In this document: positions 40,749-50,375 of the stretch, in pieces
How the letters are laid out: each line of letters begins with the position of its first letter
Position numbering within the stretch: the stretch's first letter is position 1
Source of the DNA: Halorussus pelagicus
GTDB taxonomy: Archaea > Halobacteriota > Halobacteria > Halobacteriales > Haladaptataceae
DNA: 64,000 bases
Direction of reading: 5' to 3'
Assembly (NCBI RefSeq): GCF_004087835.1
Contig: NZ_CP035121.1
Span: 47,879 to 111,878 of the forward strand
Notes under the pieces: model-generated
Seen by the model: the letters and a program-made list of their open reading frames with translations, nothing else
Told to the model about the DNA's origin: nothing
The model's database searches: none
Made by a program: the position numbers and the translations under genes

Positions 40749-42266
40749 ATGACACAGAACGTATACGACGACGTCACGCCGGAAGAGCTCGGTAAGAAAC
40801 TGTACAAGTGCGCGGACGCGATCCGCGACGCAGTCGACGAAGCCCGGTACAAGAATTACATCCTGCCGTTGGTGTTCCTGAAAAGCATCGACGACACCTT
40901 CTCCGACCGGTTAGAGGAGAATAAGGAACAGTTCGCGGGGGACGACGAACTCGCGCGGAAAGCGATCACCGGGATGTCCGTTCCCGAAGACTACCGGTGG
41001 GAGGACATCACCGAACGCAGCGAGAACATCGCCCCCTACCTCGACGAAGCGTTCGACGCGCTGGAACGCGAGAACGACCGACTCCGCGGTGTCGTCCGCG
41101 TCACATACAGCGACGAGGAGGCGCTGAACGATCAGATGCTTCGCGACCTGATCCAGCGAATCGACACCTTCGAGCTGAGCACGGAGAAGGTCGAGAAGGA
41201 CTTCCTCGGCGAAGCGTACATGTATATGGTCGGGGAGTTCGCCAAGGACGAGGGCAAGGAGGGCGGCCAGTTCTTCACGCCGACTGACGTCATCGACCTG
41301 ATGGTCCGTCTCCTCGCGAAGACAGGTGAAACAGACGGCTTCGAGAAGGGCGCATCGTTCCACGACCCCACCGCCGGTTCCGCCGGCTTCCTCGTGCACG
41401 CGGCCTCGTACTTTCGGAACGTGCAGGGTGGTGACCCGAGCACGTGGACGGTCACGGGCCAGGAGCTGAACGCGGACATCGCCTCGATCGCGCAGGTCAA
41501 CACGTTCATGCATGGCCTGGAAGCTGAGATCCGACGTGAGGATTCGCTGTCGAACCCGCAGTTCCCTGGCTACTTGGAGGACGGCGAGGGGTTCGATTAC
41601 GTCCTCGCGAACTTCCCGTTCTCGGCCGACTGGGCCAAAAGCGAGCTCGGCGACGACAAGTGGAACCGATTCAACTGGACCAGTAAGCTGCCGCGATCCA
41701 ACCGCGCCGACTACGCATTCATCATGCACATCGCGGAGCTGCTCAACGACGAGGGGAAGGCGATCGTGGTCGTTCCGCGCGGCGTGCTCTTCCGGACCAA
41801 CGAGAAAGCGTTCCGGAAGCCGATGATCGAGAAGGACATCCTCGAGGCAGTCATCGGCCTTCCGAGCAACCTCTTCCAGAGCGTCTCCTTGCCGAGTGCG
41901 CTACTGGTCCTGAACCGCGATAAAGAACAAGAACGAAAGAAGCAGATCCAGTTCATCGACGCGGCCGACGAGACGTTCTACGAGGAGAAGAGCAACCACA
42001 ACGACATCACGCCCACGGGTCGCGACTCGATCATCTCGCTGTTCGCAGACTGGACGACGAAGGACCGCACGAGTCGCGTCGTCACGCACGACGAGATCCG
42101 GGCAAACGAGTACAACCTCACCCTGTCGCTCTACATCGAGCCGGAAGATCCAATCGGCCCGATCGACGTCGATCAGGAGATCGAGGAGTTCCGTGGACTG
42201 CAGACGGAGTTAGACGCCGCGCGTGCGCGTCTCGACAACCACCTGGAGGTGCTTGACTATGAGTAA
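40749..42266 (+). CDS. hsdM: Type I restriction-modification methylase subunit HsdM
   Basis: 505 residues. An N-terminal helical domain (ELGKKLYKCADAIRDAVDEA ... YILPLVFLKSI) precedes the SAM-dependent N6-adenine methylase core: GQFFTPTDVIDLMV, the motif I variant DPTAGSAGFL, and the motif IV variant NFPF (LANFPFSADW) in place of the usual NPPF. The last gene letters overlap hsdS by 8 nt. It modifies host DNA when partnered with HsdS and supports cleavage with HsdR. The N-to-F change at the second position of motif IV occurs in some HsdM proteins and need not abolish activity. Confidence 0.93.
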   Translation: MTQNVYDDVTPEELGKKLYKCADAIRDAVDEARYKNYILPLVFLKSIDDTFSDRLEENKEQFAGDDELARKAITGMSVPEDYRWEDITERSENIAPYLDEAFDALERENDRLRGVVRVTYSDEEALNDQMLRDLIQRIDTFELSTEKVEKDFLGEAYMYMVGEFAKDEGKEGGQFFTPTDVIDLMVRLLAKTGETDGFEKGASFHDPTAGSAGFLVHAASYFRNVQGGDPSTWTVTGQELNADIASIAQVNTFMHGLEAEIRREDSLSNPQFPGYLEDGEGFDYVLANFPFSADWAKSELGDDKWNRFNWTSKLPRSNRADYAFIMHIAELLNDEGKAIVVVPRGVLFRTNEKAFRKPMIEKDILEAVIGLPSNLFQSVSLPSALLVLNRDKEQERKKQIQFIDAADETFYEEKSNHNDITPTGRDSIISLFADWTTKDRTSRVVTHDEIRANEYNLTLSLYIEPEDPIGPIDVDQEIEEFRGLQTELDAARARLDNHLEVLDYE

Positions 42267-42990
42267 CCAGAAAACTCTCAACGACCTAAACGGAAGTGAT
42301 GCGGAGAAGAGTACGCTGGCCGAGGAGATGGACCTGCCGTCCGACTGGTCGGTCCAGTACCTGGAGGACGTGTGTGAGATCGGCGGCGGGAGCACGCCAA
42401 AGCGGAGTAACGACGAGTACTGGGACGGCGGAGACATCCTCTGGGCCACGCCAAAGGACTTCGACGGTCCGTGGATGGTCGATACCGAAGAGAAGATGAC
42501 CGAAGCCGGTGCAGAGGCCTCGACCTCACAGGTCTACGACAACGGCACCGTACTCCTGGTGGTGAGGAGTGGCGTACTCCGCCACACGCTCCCGGTCGCC
42601 AAAGTCGTCAACGCGACAACCGTGAACCAGGACATCAAGGCCCTGCAACCCAACGAGGACGTGATCCATCCCGAGTACCTGTTCCAGTACATGTATTCCC
42701 AGTCCGAGCGGATCCGCGTCCGGTGTAAGAAGACGGGGACGACTGTCGAGAGCATCCAGACGTCGGTGCTGAAGAAGTACCCGGTCCCGGTCCCGCCGAT
42801 GGAGGACCAGGTGAAGATCGCGGGCATCGGCCACAACCTCGATCTCACCACGCAGCGAGCGCTCGAGCTGGCTGAGCAGTCGAAAACAGTGAAGCAAGGA
42901 CTAATGGAGGATCTCCTCTCCGGCGAGGTCAGCACTGACGGGGAGGAGATCGACATCCCGGACGAACTCGAAACCCATGAGTCAGACTGA
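42259..42990 (+). CDS. hsdS: Half-size specificity subunit HsdS (single target-recognition domain)
   Basis: 243 residues from the ATG at 42259, which overlaps hsdM by 8 nt; the in-frame start at 42223 lies deep inside hsdM. It contains one target-recognition domain (DWSVQYLEDVCEIGGGSTPK ... WATPKDFDGPW) and one conserved spacer helix (PPMEDQVKIAGIGHNLDLTT ... LMEDLLSGEV). Ordinary HsdS proteins are about 400 residues with two such units. A single-TRD subunit is expected to work as a dimer and to read a symmetric split site. It overlaps hsdR by 14 nt. The gene looks intact, not truncated, because it ends with the usual LLSGEV motif and a short tail. Confidence 0.9.
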   Translation: MSNQKTLNDLNGSDAEKSTLAEEMDLPSDWSVQYLEDVCEIGGGSTPKRSNDEYWDGGDILWATPKDFDGPWMVDTEEKMTEAGAEASTSQVYDNGTVLLVVRSGVLRHTLPVAKVVNATTVNQDIKALQPNEDVIHPEYLFQYMYSQSERIRVRCKKTGTTVESIQTSVLKKYPVPVPPMEDQVKIAGIGHNLDLTTQRALELAEQSKTVKQGLMEDLLSGEVSTDGEEIDIPDELETHESD

Positions 42991-45900
42991 CTTCCCAGAG
43001 TTCAACGAGCAAAAAGTCGAGTACGCCCTGCTGGACTGGCTCGACGACGCCGGGTGGGACACCTACGGCGGCCCCAACGAGTCAGACGGCGGCGTCCAAC
43101 TCGACGCAGAATACGACCGCGACGACAAGAGCGAGGTCGTCTACTGGGAGTTGCTTCGCGAGCAATTGATCGCGATCAACGACCAGGTCACCGACCACAA
43201 CGTCGACGACGTGATCACGTCACTCCGCCGTGACTTCGCCGGCGATGGCCTGCTTGAGGCCAACCGCGACGTGCAGGAACTCCTGCAGAAGGGGCGGCAG
43301 GTGAACCTCTCGAAGTCCGACGGCACCTCCGAGAAGGTGGTGGTCGATCTGATCAACCACGAGGAACCGGAGAAGAACTCGCTGATCGCGGCCAACCAGT
43401 TCCACGTCCGCCAGCACGAGCTGGTGATCCCGGACGTCGTGCTGTTCGTCAACGGCATCCCACTCGTCGTGACCGAACTCAAGTCGCTCACTCAGGACAG
43501 CACGGTCGCCGACGCGATCGACGACATCCACACCTACGAGGACGACGCGCCACGGCTCTTCGCCCCGGTGCTGTTCAACGTCGCCGCGGACCACGAACGC
43601 GCACGGTATGGTGCCGTCGACGCATCTGAGACGCACTATAATCCGTGGCAGCCTGACGACCCGATCGGCTCCCACAGCGAGCTCAAGGAGATGGCGCACT
43701 CGCTGTTGACGCCGGGGACGCTGCTGGACATCGTGAAACACTTCGTGTTCTACCAGCGGCAACCGGGCGGCAACGTGAAAATCATCCCGCGGCATATGCA
43801 GTACCACGGGACGAACGCCATCCTGCAACGCGTCAGCCGCGGCCAGTTCGAGAACGGACTGATCTGGCACACGCAGGGCAGCGGGAAGTCGTTCACGATG
43901 TTCTTGACTGCCCGCAACCTGCTGTACCGGCCGGACATCATCAAAACGCCACAGGTGCTCATCCTAGTGGACCGGCAGAACCTCCGGGAGCAGATGGCCG
44001 ACGACCTCGGAAAGCTGCTCGACTTCGACCACTACGAGGTGGTCACGAACGGTGCGGACCAGCTGCAGTCGCTGATCGAGGAAGGACAGAGTCAGGTCGT
44101 CGTCACTACCATCCAGCTATTCCAGGACGTCGACGAGAACATTCAGGAGAACGACGAAACCGTCGTCCTCTCCGACGAGGCCCACCGGTTCATGGAGGCG
44201 AAACTGGGCAGCAAACTCGATAACGCCCTCCATAGCTACTACCACTTCGGGTTCACCGGGACACCGGTGAACGAGAACACTGAGGCTGGCCGGAACACCT
44301 TCCAGCACTATTCGGAGCCGCGAGATGAAGACGGGTACCTCCACTACTACTCGATGGAGGACGGCATCAACGACGACGTGATCCTACCAGTACACTTCGA
44401 GCTACGGCACGGCCTGGACTGGGAAATTGACGATGACGTGATGGACCAGGCGCACGAGGCCGCGACGGGCGACCTCGACTTCGATAAGCGGGACAAGCTC
44501 ATCCGGGAGACGATTAATCAACAGACGCTCGCCGAGCTCCGGTCCCGACGGATAACCATCACTGAGGAAATCGTCGACCACTACCGGAAAAAGCTGGAGC
44601 CTAGCGGCTGGAAGGGTATGGTCGTCACCCCGTCCCGGAAGGCGGCCGCGCTCTACGGCGAGGAGCTCCAGAAATATCTGGACCCGGAGGAAGTCAGAGT
44701 CGTGATCTCGTCGGCCGGGAAGTCGGACCCGATCACCCGGACGTACCACACCTCGAAGAGCGAACGGGAGCGCATCGTCGAGGAGTTCAAGGACGAGGAC
44801 GGCGACCCGAAGATCTTGGTCGTCTGTAGTATGCTGCTCACCGGGTTCGACGCCCCGATCCTGAAGACGATCTACCTCGACCGGCCGCTGACGAACCACA
44901 ACCTGTTGCAGGCGATCGCCAGGACGAACCGACCGGCCGAAGGCAAGCAGAACGGGGAGATTGTCGACTTTGCCGGCGTGTTCGCCGAAGGGAACGTCGA
45001 AGAGGCGTTGAACTACTACCCGCCAGACGTCCGTGAAGCTGCCGCAGAGAACGTCAACGAACTGCTGGGCAAGTTCGACAAGAAACTCCAGAAGGCGGTC
45101 GACCTCTTCGACCACATCGAGATCGACGACGACCCCGAGACAGTGGTCGAGTGCCTGACGTACCTGCGGAAGGACACGGAGGCCCGCCGCCGATTCAAGG
45201 AGCTGTACCGCGACGTAGAGAACCTGTACGACACGCTGGCGCCGATGGGCGAACTCGAAGACAGGGACACCGGCCGCCCGCAGAAGTACAGCTGGCTGAC
45301 GCAGGTACACCTCGCGTACCAGCGCAGTATGAATCGCGAGAGCGAACCGGAGAAGCGGCTGCGGGAGAAGACGAAGGAGATCGTCGACAACAACGTCGAC
45401 GTCGACCGGATGGACGAGGAGTTCGAGGTCGTCGAGTTCGGTGCCAACCACCTCGAACGCGTCCGGGACATGGAGGCCGAGCAGGGGATCACCGAGGTCG
45501 CCGGTGCGGCCGACGACTACCTCGACGACCGGTCCGAACACCATCCGCGGTACCGTCGGCTGAGTGAACGGGTCCGCGAGGTCGTCGATAAGTGGGAGAG
45601 CGACGAGGTGACTGCCGACCGAGCGTACGAGGAACTGGTCGAACTGGAGGAAGAGATCCTGTCCGTCGAAGACGAGGCCGAGGAACGCGGACTTTCACCG
45701 TCCGGCCACGCCCTGTTCGCGGCGTTGATGGACGACAGCGACGAGGGCTTCGCGGAGTATATCGACGACGAAGACGAGGCCGAGTTCATTGCGAAGCGCG
45801 TCGACCAGGAGATCGCTGAACGCGTCGACACGTCGTATACTGACTGGAAAACGAGTAAGCGGACTCGTGAGGACATCCAGAAACTGCTGTTGGAGGTCGT

Positions 45901-45994
45901 CGCGATCGAGGCCGAGAAGCCCGACCTTTGCAAGGACGACCGGTTCCTCAAGGACGCCCGCGAGTACCTGATCGAGAACCATCCGGACGCCTGA
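42977..45994 (+). CDS. hsdR: Type I restriction endonuclease subunit HsdR
   Basis: 1005 residues. An N-terminal PD-(D/E)XK nuclease (PDVVLFVNGIPLVVTELKSL, D and E-x-K) is followed by an SF2 translocase with HTQGSGKSFTMFL (motif I), LSDEAHR (motif II), GFTGTPV (motif III) and the helicase C-domain ILVVCSMLLTGFDAPIL with ARTNRP (motif VI). The C-terminal ~250 residues are helical and acidic, typical for assembly with HsdM/S. Cleaves unmethylated DNA after ATP-driven translocation. Last gene of a tightly overlapping four-gene operon. Confidence 0.95.
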   Translation: MSQTDFPEFNEQKVEYALLDWLDDAGWDTYGGPNESDGGVQLDAEYDRDDKSEVVYWELLREQLIAINDQVTDHNVDDVITSLRRDFAGDGLLEANRDVQELLQKGRQVNLSKSDGTSEKVVVDLINHEEPEKNSLIAANQFHVRQHELVIPDVVLFVNGIPLVVTELKSLTQDSTVADAIDDIHTYEDDAPRLFAPVLFNVAADHERARYGAVDASETHYNPWQPDDPIGSHSELKEMAHSLLTPGTLLDIVKHFVFYQRQPGGNVKIIPRHMQYHGTNAILQRVSRGQFENGLIWHTQGSGKSFTMFLTARNLLYRPDIIKTPQVLILVDRQNLREQMADDLGKLLDFDHYEVVTNGADQLQSLIEEGQSQVVVTTIQLFQDVDENIQENDETVVLSDEAHRFMEAKLGSKLDNALHSYYHFGFTGTPVNENTEAGRNTFQHYSEPRDEDGYLHYYSMEDGINDDVILPVHFELRHGLDWEIDDDVMDQAHEAATGDLDFDKRDKLIRETINQQTLAELRSRRITITEEIVDHYRKKLEPSGWKGMVVTPSRKAAALYGEELQKYLDPEEVRVVISSAGKSDPITRTYHTSKSERERIVEEFKDEDGDPKILVVCSMLLTGFDAPILKTIYLDRPLTNHNLLQAIARTNRPAEGKQNGEIVDFAGVFAEGNVEEALNYYPPDVREAAAENVNELLGKFDKKLQKAVDLFDHIEIDDDPETVVECLTYLRKDTEARRRFKELYRDVENLYDTLAPMGELEDRDTGRPQKYSWLTQVHLAYQRSMNRESEPEKRLREKTKEIVDNNVDVDRMDEEFEVVEFGANHLERVRDMEAEQGITEVAGAADDYLDDRSEHHPRYRRLSERVREVVDKWESDEVTADRAYEELVELEEEILSVEDEAEERGLSPSGHALFAALMDDSDEGFAEYIDDEDEAEFIAKRVDQEIAERVDTSYTDWKTSKRTREDIQKLLLEVVAIEAEKPDLCKDDRFLKDAREYLIENHPDA

Positions 45995-46038
45995 CGCACC
46001 TTTCTTCACGCCAGCCGGTAGCGCGGGTATTGCCGTTG

Positions 46039-46827
46039 TTATCTCTGGGATTCCAGATCGTCAATCGCGCTGACGGCTTCGTCGATCGATTCGGCATCCA
46101 GCATTTCCAGATACTCGGAATCCAACTGGACGCGATCCTCCCGTTCGTCGGGTTCTTCTTCTCCGGTCAATGGGCAGGTCGTCCCCGCACGGGGGTTGGG
46201 ATACTGGACGCGGACTGATTTTCTGTTCACCCGGATGACCCGGCCTGCCCGTAGCTGGGGGTTCCGGAATTTGACGATCGTACCCTCGGATAACTGTTCT
46301 CGTAGCTCGTTTCGTTGCTGTTCGCGCCGCTGTTCGGTCTGTTCGCCGACTGAAGAACCGATAGCATTTAGTGCGCGTTGCTCTGCACCACGCGCCGTCG
46401 ACTGGACGTGGTCGAGTTTCGCCTCCAGTTCCTCCCGTGCCTCGTGTTCGAGGCGGCTGCGTTTTTGTGCACGTTGCGTCGGGTAGTTCGCACGGCCAGC
46501 TTCCACCGGTGACGGCATCTCCGCCATGCGCTGGCGCTTGCCCATCCAGTCGTTGAACTGACGGCGGGCCGCGTTGATCTGGCGGAGCAGTTGATCATCA
46601 CTAACGTAGTGCGGTTGTGCTTCAGCTGGCAAGGCAGTATAGATCTCGTCAATCTGTTCAACTGTTTTTTGCGGCGGTGAGAGGACGCGTTTGACGGCGA
46701 TATCGTTCACTGCACGGATGATGTCGTTGATACTGTCAGGTTCGTCTACGGGAGTGAGTTCAGTCTGTTCTTCGAGAGCTTGGAGCGTTTTCTGGCGCCC
46801 GGCGCTGGCACCAAGCGGGGTTTCCAT
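46039..46827 (-). CDS. Unrecognised coiled-coil protein with a C-terminal KOW-like strand region
   Basis: 262 residues from the ATG at 46827. The central part is a charged coiled coil (RRQFNDWMGKRQRMAEM ... HEAREELEAKLDHVQSTARG ... EQRREQQRNELREQLSEG). The C-terminus reads TIVKFRNPQLRAGRVIRVNR then KSVRVQYPNPRAGTTCP, a strand pattern like KOW or Tudor-type small beta barrels, with an acidic tail. It is convergent with hsdR (45 nt apart). It may be nucleic-acid binding; no known restriction role. A TATA-like TATATAAAT occurs around 46945-46955. Confidence 0.65.
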   Translation of the reverse strand: METPLGASAGRQKTLQALEEQTELTPVDEPDSINDIIRAVNDIAVKRVLSPPQKTVEQIDEIYTALPAEAQPHYVSDDQLLRQINAARRQFNDWMGKRQRMAEMPSPVEAGRANYPTQRAQKRSRLEHEAREELEAKLDHVQSTARGAEQRALNAIGSSVGEQTEQRREQQRNELREQLSEGTIVKFRNPQLRAGRVIRVNRKSVRVQYPNPRAGTTCPLTGEEEPDEREDRVQLDSEYLEMLDAESIDEAVSAIDDLESQR

Positions 46828-47069
46828 GGTTCAGATCCCTCCGGACAGCCGGTTTTGGAGATCAATATCCGCGGTATTCATAGGAAATTTTCTAATAGGT
46901 GATGCGTCCGCATCCTCTAGCATTGTTACTGTATGCTTTTTATCGGTATATAAATCCTATTTGCTGTTATGGCCGAGAGGTTCAAGAGATGCTACATTCG
47001 GCTTAATTGAGAAACTCCGGATACACGTACTCGATAAGCTCCAAGACCAATCAGCAAAATTGACTGCCT

Positions 47070-47804
47070 TTAAATTGTTGTTAGTTTATTGATGATGTCC
47101 TTCTGATCACCGTCGGGTATTTCGGAAACTGGCATTTTTTCCTGAGACAGATTTGTGGGTTCGATTTTCCAGCATCGATTCACCTGAAGCCGAAGCGTGT
47201 CTCCCTGAAGCACATATCCTGGGAGTCCATTCAACACGAAGTTGATGACACACATCTTCGCGCAGTCCGGATCAATATCCCATCCAACGTAGATAGCTGG
47301 ACAGTCTCTCCGTATATTTTGAAGACGATCTGCACTCTCCAAGAGAAGGTTTCCGCTTCCGCATCCACTAAGATCACCGATAAGAAGCGGGTCGTCAGGC
47401 GAAGCATCACAGATTTTGTCCTCATCTGGAAACGCTATCTCAGCCATTGTACCACTAACTGAGCCGGGTGTGAAGTGCTGAGCAAAGTTATCGGAAGTAG
47501 CAGAGTAATGTTCATAAACGGCACCAAGAACATCTTCATTAGTTTGTTCTAACCCAACTACAAGCCCGCTAAGAGCCTTTGCATGGAGTTGCAGAAGGTT
47601 CTTCACAGTGGCCATGTCGTGGCCATCGGTGCGGTATCGTTCAATTCGAGTTGAGTATTGTTGTTCATCACCAGAGAAACTTGAAATAGTGAGATCGAGG
47701 AAATCTGAGAAAACCTGATAGGATGAATCACCAGTCTTCGCAGAGATCTCGTTCAAAGGATTTGTTACCATCTCACAGATTTCCGACTTGATTTGAGAAC
47801 TCAT
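47070..47804 (-). CDS. N6-methylase-fold protein lacking the catalytic NPPY motif
   Basis: 244 residues. It resembles the SAM-binding half of HsdM-type methylases: FAQHFTPGSVSGTMAEIAF matches the G-x-FFTP segment, and LIGDLSGCGSGNLLLESADR matches motif I (D-x-x-CGSG). The expected motif IV (NPPF/Y) is absent; after the SAM site come VGWDIDPDCAKMC and YVLQGDTLRLQ, then the protein ends. It might bind SAM without methylating DNA, act as an antirestriction decoy, or need a partner. Similar short methylase-like genes occur on plasmids and phages. Its ATG overlaps a frameshifted upstream micro-ORF (TCATGA overlap). Confidence 0.8.
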   Translation of the reverse strand: MSSQIKSEICEMVTNPLNEISAKTGDSSYQVFSDFLDLTISSFSGDEQQYSTRIERYRTDGHDMATVKNLLQLHAKALSGLVVGLEQTNEDVLGAVYEHYSATSDNFAQHFTPGSVSGTMAEIAFPDEDKICDASPDDPLLIGDLSGCGSGNLLLESADRLQNIRRDCPAIYVGWDIDPDCAKMCVINFVLNGLPGYVLQGDTLRLQVNRCWKIEPTNLSQEKMPVSEIPDGDQKDIINKLTTI

Positions 47805-47912
47805 GATTCCACCTGAAGCTTAATTCCAAGCCATTCCAGCTGAGTAGAAACCGGATTTGCTCTACTGATCTGTTCGCCGAAGCTCGTCTTGGAGATGTCT
47901 CTCGTAACCATG
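47801..47912 (-). pseudogene. Frameshifted 36-codon leader gene of the methylase-like protein
   Basis: From the ATG at 47912 the frame reads MVTRDISKTSF then hits a stop. Skipping one T in the TTT at about 47880 restores an open frame reading GEQISRANPVSTQLEWLGIK and ending QVES with a TGA that overlaps the next ATG, exactly as in a coupled operon. A one-base insertion, or a sequencing error, is the simplest reading. Confidence 0.5.
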
Positions 47913-47940
47913 TCCGATCAGCACGAGGTAATTCTGAGTA

Positions 47941-47960
47941 GCCCCGCACCCTTCAGGGGC
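47941..47960 (-). promoter_or_regulatory. T-run plus hairpin leader 8 (methylase-like operon)
   Basis: GCCCC / GGGGC arms with minus-strand loop TGAAGGGTGC, preceded by TATTTTTATTT. It ends 28 nt before the ATG at 47912. Confidence 0.65.
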
Positions 47961-48039
47961 AAATAAAAATACGCTACTAACGCTCTGTCAGTCGTAGATG
48001 TTCTCCACGCAAAACTCGGCCAATAACAAGGCGCTCTGA

Positions 48040-49947
48040 CTACGGTTCGACCGCCGACACGGCGTATTTCTCCTTGAGTGCCTCTTTCATGGCAGCTTCT
48101 CGTCGTTCGACGAATTCTTGGTAGTTCTCTAGCGTCGGGGTGATACCCTCGGGGTAGCGATTTACGGTGCGATAATGATCCACTTCGGCCTCACCAAGCC
48201 CGCTAAGCCATTCTTCGGGGAGTATGTCGCCCTTCCGACGGTTCTCCGCAGCGTCGAGGAGTTGAAGGTTACCAATGCGGTGGATCTTGACTCCGTCACT
48301 ACCGGAACTCACGGTTGCGATATCGTCAGCAGATGCTTGCGGATAGATATGGTCCACGCTGAGCCGTTCGATATCAAGGTCAGCGTGACCTTCATCAAGC
48401 AATGCGAGGATTGCCGCGACACCTTTGTGGGTGAACGTATCACCATCGCTCGCCCCATTGTCGTAGCGTGCGTTCTCGACGGCCTTGTCTACGTGTTCCG
48501 CAGTGAGGTGTAGGTCTAAGTCATCGAGTAGCTGGTCGCCGGGAAACGTCTCGAAGCCGTCTTCTGGCCGAAGATCAGATAGTGATTGGGACATGTATCG
48601 GGCTTGTGAGCCAGTTAACGCATTGAGCAACTGGGACTTAGCAACAAAGCGGAACGCCGCTCGTTCGTTCGCTTCGTTCACCTTGGCGTCCCGATTTTCA
48701 TAGTAGAATTTCGCTAAGAGGGCGACAAGAAGTATACTTGGCATCGACTTCGGCGTCAGTCCGACGTTACTGACTGTTTGGAAGCCTTTGTCAATGGCCG
48801 TTTCGAAGCGGCCGTGCATAGTGCCCATTTCGTCGGGAGCTATCCACTTGTTGCGCATGGTCTTTACCTCCTCCTCTTTCGAGAATGCTTCAACCGTAGT
48901 TTGAAGGAGATCTTCATCAATCAGATAAACCAAGCAGCGGATGAGGAACTGTCTCGTAATCTCCGTCTCGAAAGTTGGATGACGGTCTGACAGTATTTCG
49001 ATATGCGATTTTAACTTCTCGCGTGGGTGGAATGAATCTTCTTCCGTATATGGACAGTAGGTGGCTAACAACGACTGGATATACTGGTACGGTTGAGGGC
49101 TCTCTCCGGCAAGGTTAATACGCGAAAAAATGGTGTGAACCTCTTGGGAAGAATACTTGACTGTCGTACTCGGGAGTTCGTATCCTAGCACATTTTGGCG
49201 GAATTTTGTGACGACTCGTTGCGCCACACGGTGTAGCGCCCGTCTCTGTGATCCCGTCGCACTCAATTCGAGGGCCTCAATCTGTTGTTCTATCTCACGG
49301 TCAACCGTACTTGTCTCTCGTTCTGCGCCACCCTCTGTAACGAATTCGCGAACAGGAAACCACAGACGATGGATGTCACCATCACTCGTTGACGTCTTTT
49401 CGTAGCCAATTTCGCTTTCAGGATCCAAAGTATCTGTCGTCCGGAACTCGAATTCGTAATCACCAGGTAGCCCCAGCCCATCGGCGTCGCCGTACTCGGG
49501 GCTACCGAATAGATTGATACAGAGGACTTTCTCACTCCAGAATCGTTCGTCTGCTCGGCTGCCGGCACTTCCACCCGAGTACGTGAACAGTGAACCACAG
49601 AGGCCAACGTATGACGAATTGAGCCGCTGTTGCCCATCAATGACGAGATAGTCGCAAATGATCTCCTCAACCGCAACGCGCTCGTTATAGCGCCGGGCAT
49701 CTCGGTCACGAATTCGCTGAGGGACCCGTCCATCACCGTCGATATACTTGCGAATAAATTCGTAGGTGGTGAAGTTGTCTTCGGCACTATCGACATCCCA
49801 CAGCGTTACCTGACCGACAGGGTACCCGCGAATAAATGAGTCAAAGAGCAATGCAATTTGTTCTTCATCCCAGACGAACTCCCGTTGCAGACCCGGCAGA
49901 AACGCCCGGTCGTTAAGCTTTGAGATAAAGTCTTCAAGCGTCTCCAT
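48040..49947 (-). CDS. GmrSD-type (DUF262/DUF1524) restriction-like protein
   Basis: 635 residues from the ATG at 49947; starts at 49950 or 49959 are possible, but a TATATAA at 49973-49979 places a leaderless start near 49950. The N-terminal DUF262 domain has the ParB-like nucleotidase signature YLVIDGQQRLNSSY. The C-terminal DUF1524 domain carries an HNH nuclease pattern: SVDHIYPQAS ... KIHRIGNLQLLDAAENRRKG. GmrSD-type fused proteins cleave modified (for example glucosylated hydroxymethylcytosine) phage DNA. The middle ~300 residues are helical. Full-length, no lesions seen. Confidence 0.9.
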   Translation of the reverse strand: METLEDFISKLNDRAFLPGLQREFVWDEEQIALLFDSFIRGYPVGQVTLWDVDSAEDNFTTYEFIRKYIDGDGRVPQRIRDRDARRYNERVAVEEIICDYLVIDGQQRLNSSYVGLCGSLFTYSGGSAGSRADERFWSEKVLCINLFGSPEYGDADGLGLPGDYEFEFRTTDTLDPESEIGYEKTSTSDGDIHRLWFPVREFVTEGGAERETSTVDREIEQQIEALELSATGSQRRALHRVAQRVVTKFRQNVLGYELPSTTVKYSSQEVHTIFSRINLAGESPQPYQYIQSLLATYCPYTEEDSFHPREKLKSHIEILSDRHPTFETEITRQFLIRCLVYLIDEDLLQTTVEAFSKEEEVKTMRNKWIAPDEMGTMHGRFETAIDKGFQTVSNVGLTPKSMPSILLVALLAKFYYENRDAKVNEANERAAFRFVAKSQLLNALTGSQARYMSQSLSDLRPEDGFETFPGDQLLDDLDLHLTAEHVDKAVENARYDNGASDGDTFTHKGVAAILALLDEGHADLDIERLSVDHIYPQASADDIATVSSGSDGVKIHRIGNLQLLDAAENRRKGDILPEEWLSGLGEAEVDHYRTVNRYPEGITPTLENYQEFVERREAAMKEALKEKYAVSAVEP

Positions 49948-50271
49948 CATATTTACCATTGAAAAATCAGCTTATATAAAACTTCATACTATGTATAGCA
50001 GGTTATCCATCAGTGTCGAGGCCTCAATAAGGTCCTTCTCCAACGTTCCGTACTCCTCGCTGTCGGCGTAGTGAGGACGCTCTTCGACGTCATCGCTCAC
50101 CAGCGTCGACCGTTGCCGTAATTGAGAGATAGAGTGCGCCGTTGACCAAGGTCACACTAACTTAGTTTTGAGGTGCTAAACTTAATGCCGTCAGCTGGCC
50201 ATTAGGAGGCCGAAATCAGTAGTATAGATCCACGCTAAAGTAGATTGGACAGAGGTCACAGAACTACGGTC
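49948..50271. other. Intergenic region upstream of the GmrSD-type gene
   Basis: Holds the TATA box of the minus-strand gene (49973-49979). No open frame worth reporting between 50000 and 50270. Confidence 0.4.
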
Positions 50272-50375
50272 TCAGGAAACTTCGTATTTGACGATCTCGG
50301 TTTGCCCATAGTAGAGACAGAGGTCCGTTGAGAGTCGGCTGTTGTCCCACAATGCCGACACTCATAGACGGTCAT
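50272..50375 (-). pseudogene. Frameshifted small zinc-ribbon gene
   Basis: From the ATG at 50375 the frame reads MTVYECRHCGTTADSQRTS; a shift within the next ~20 nt gives LYYGQTEIVKYEVS and a stop at 50272. The joined product resembles the common ~38-residue haloarchaeal zinc ribbons (YECRHCGTTV ... C-x-x-CG-x-TEIVRYE), but the second cysteine pair has become C-L-Y-Y-G, and the length is 3n+2. It looks decayed. Confidence 0.5.

Noticed and set aside
44402..45544. 380-codon minus-strand frame inside hsdR
   Set aside because: It is an antisense shadow of the HsdR helicase domain, with a Val/Leu/Asp-rich biased composition.
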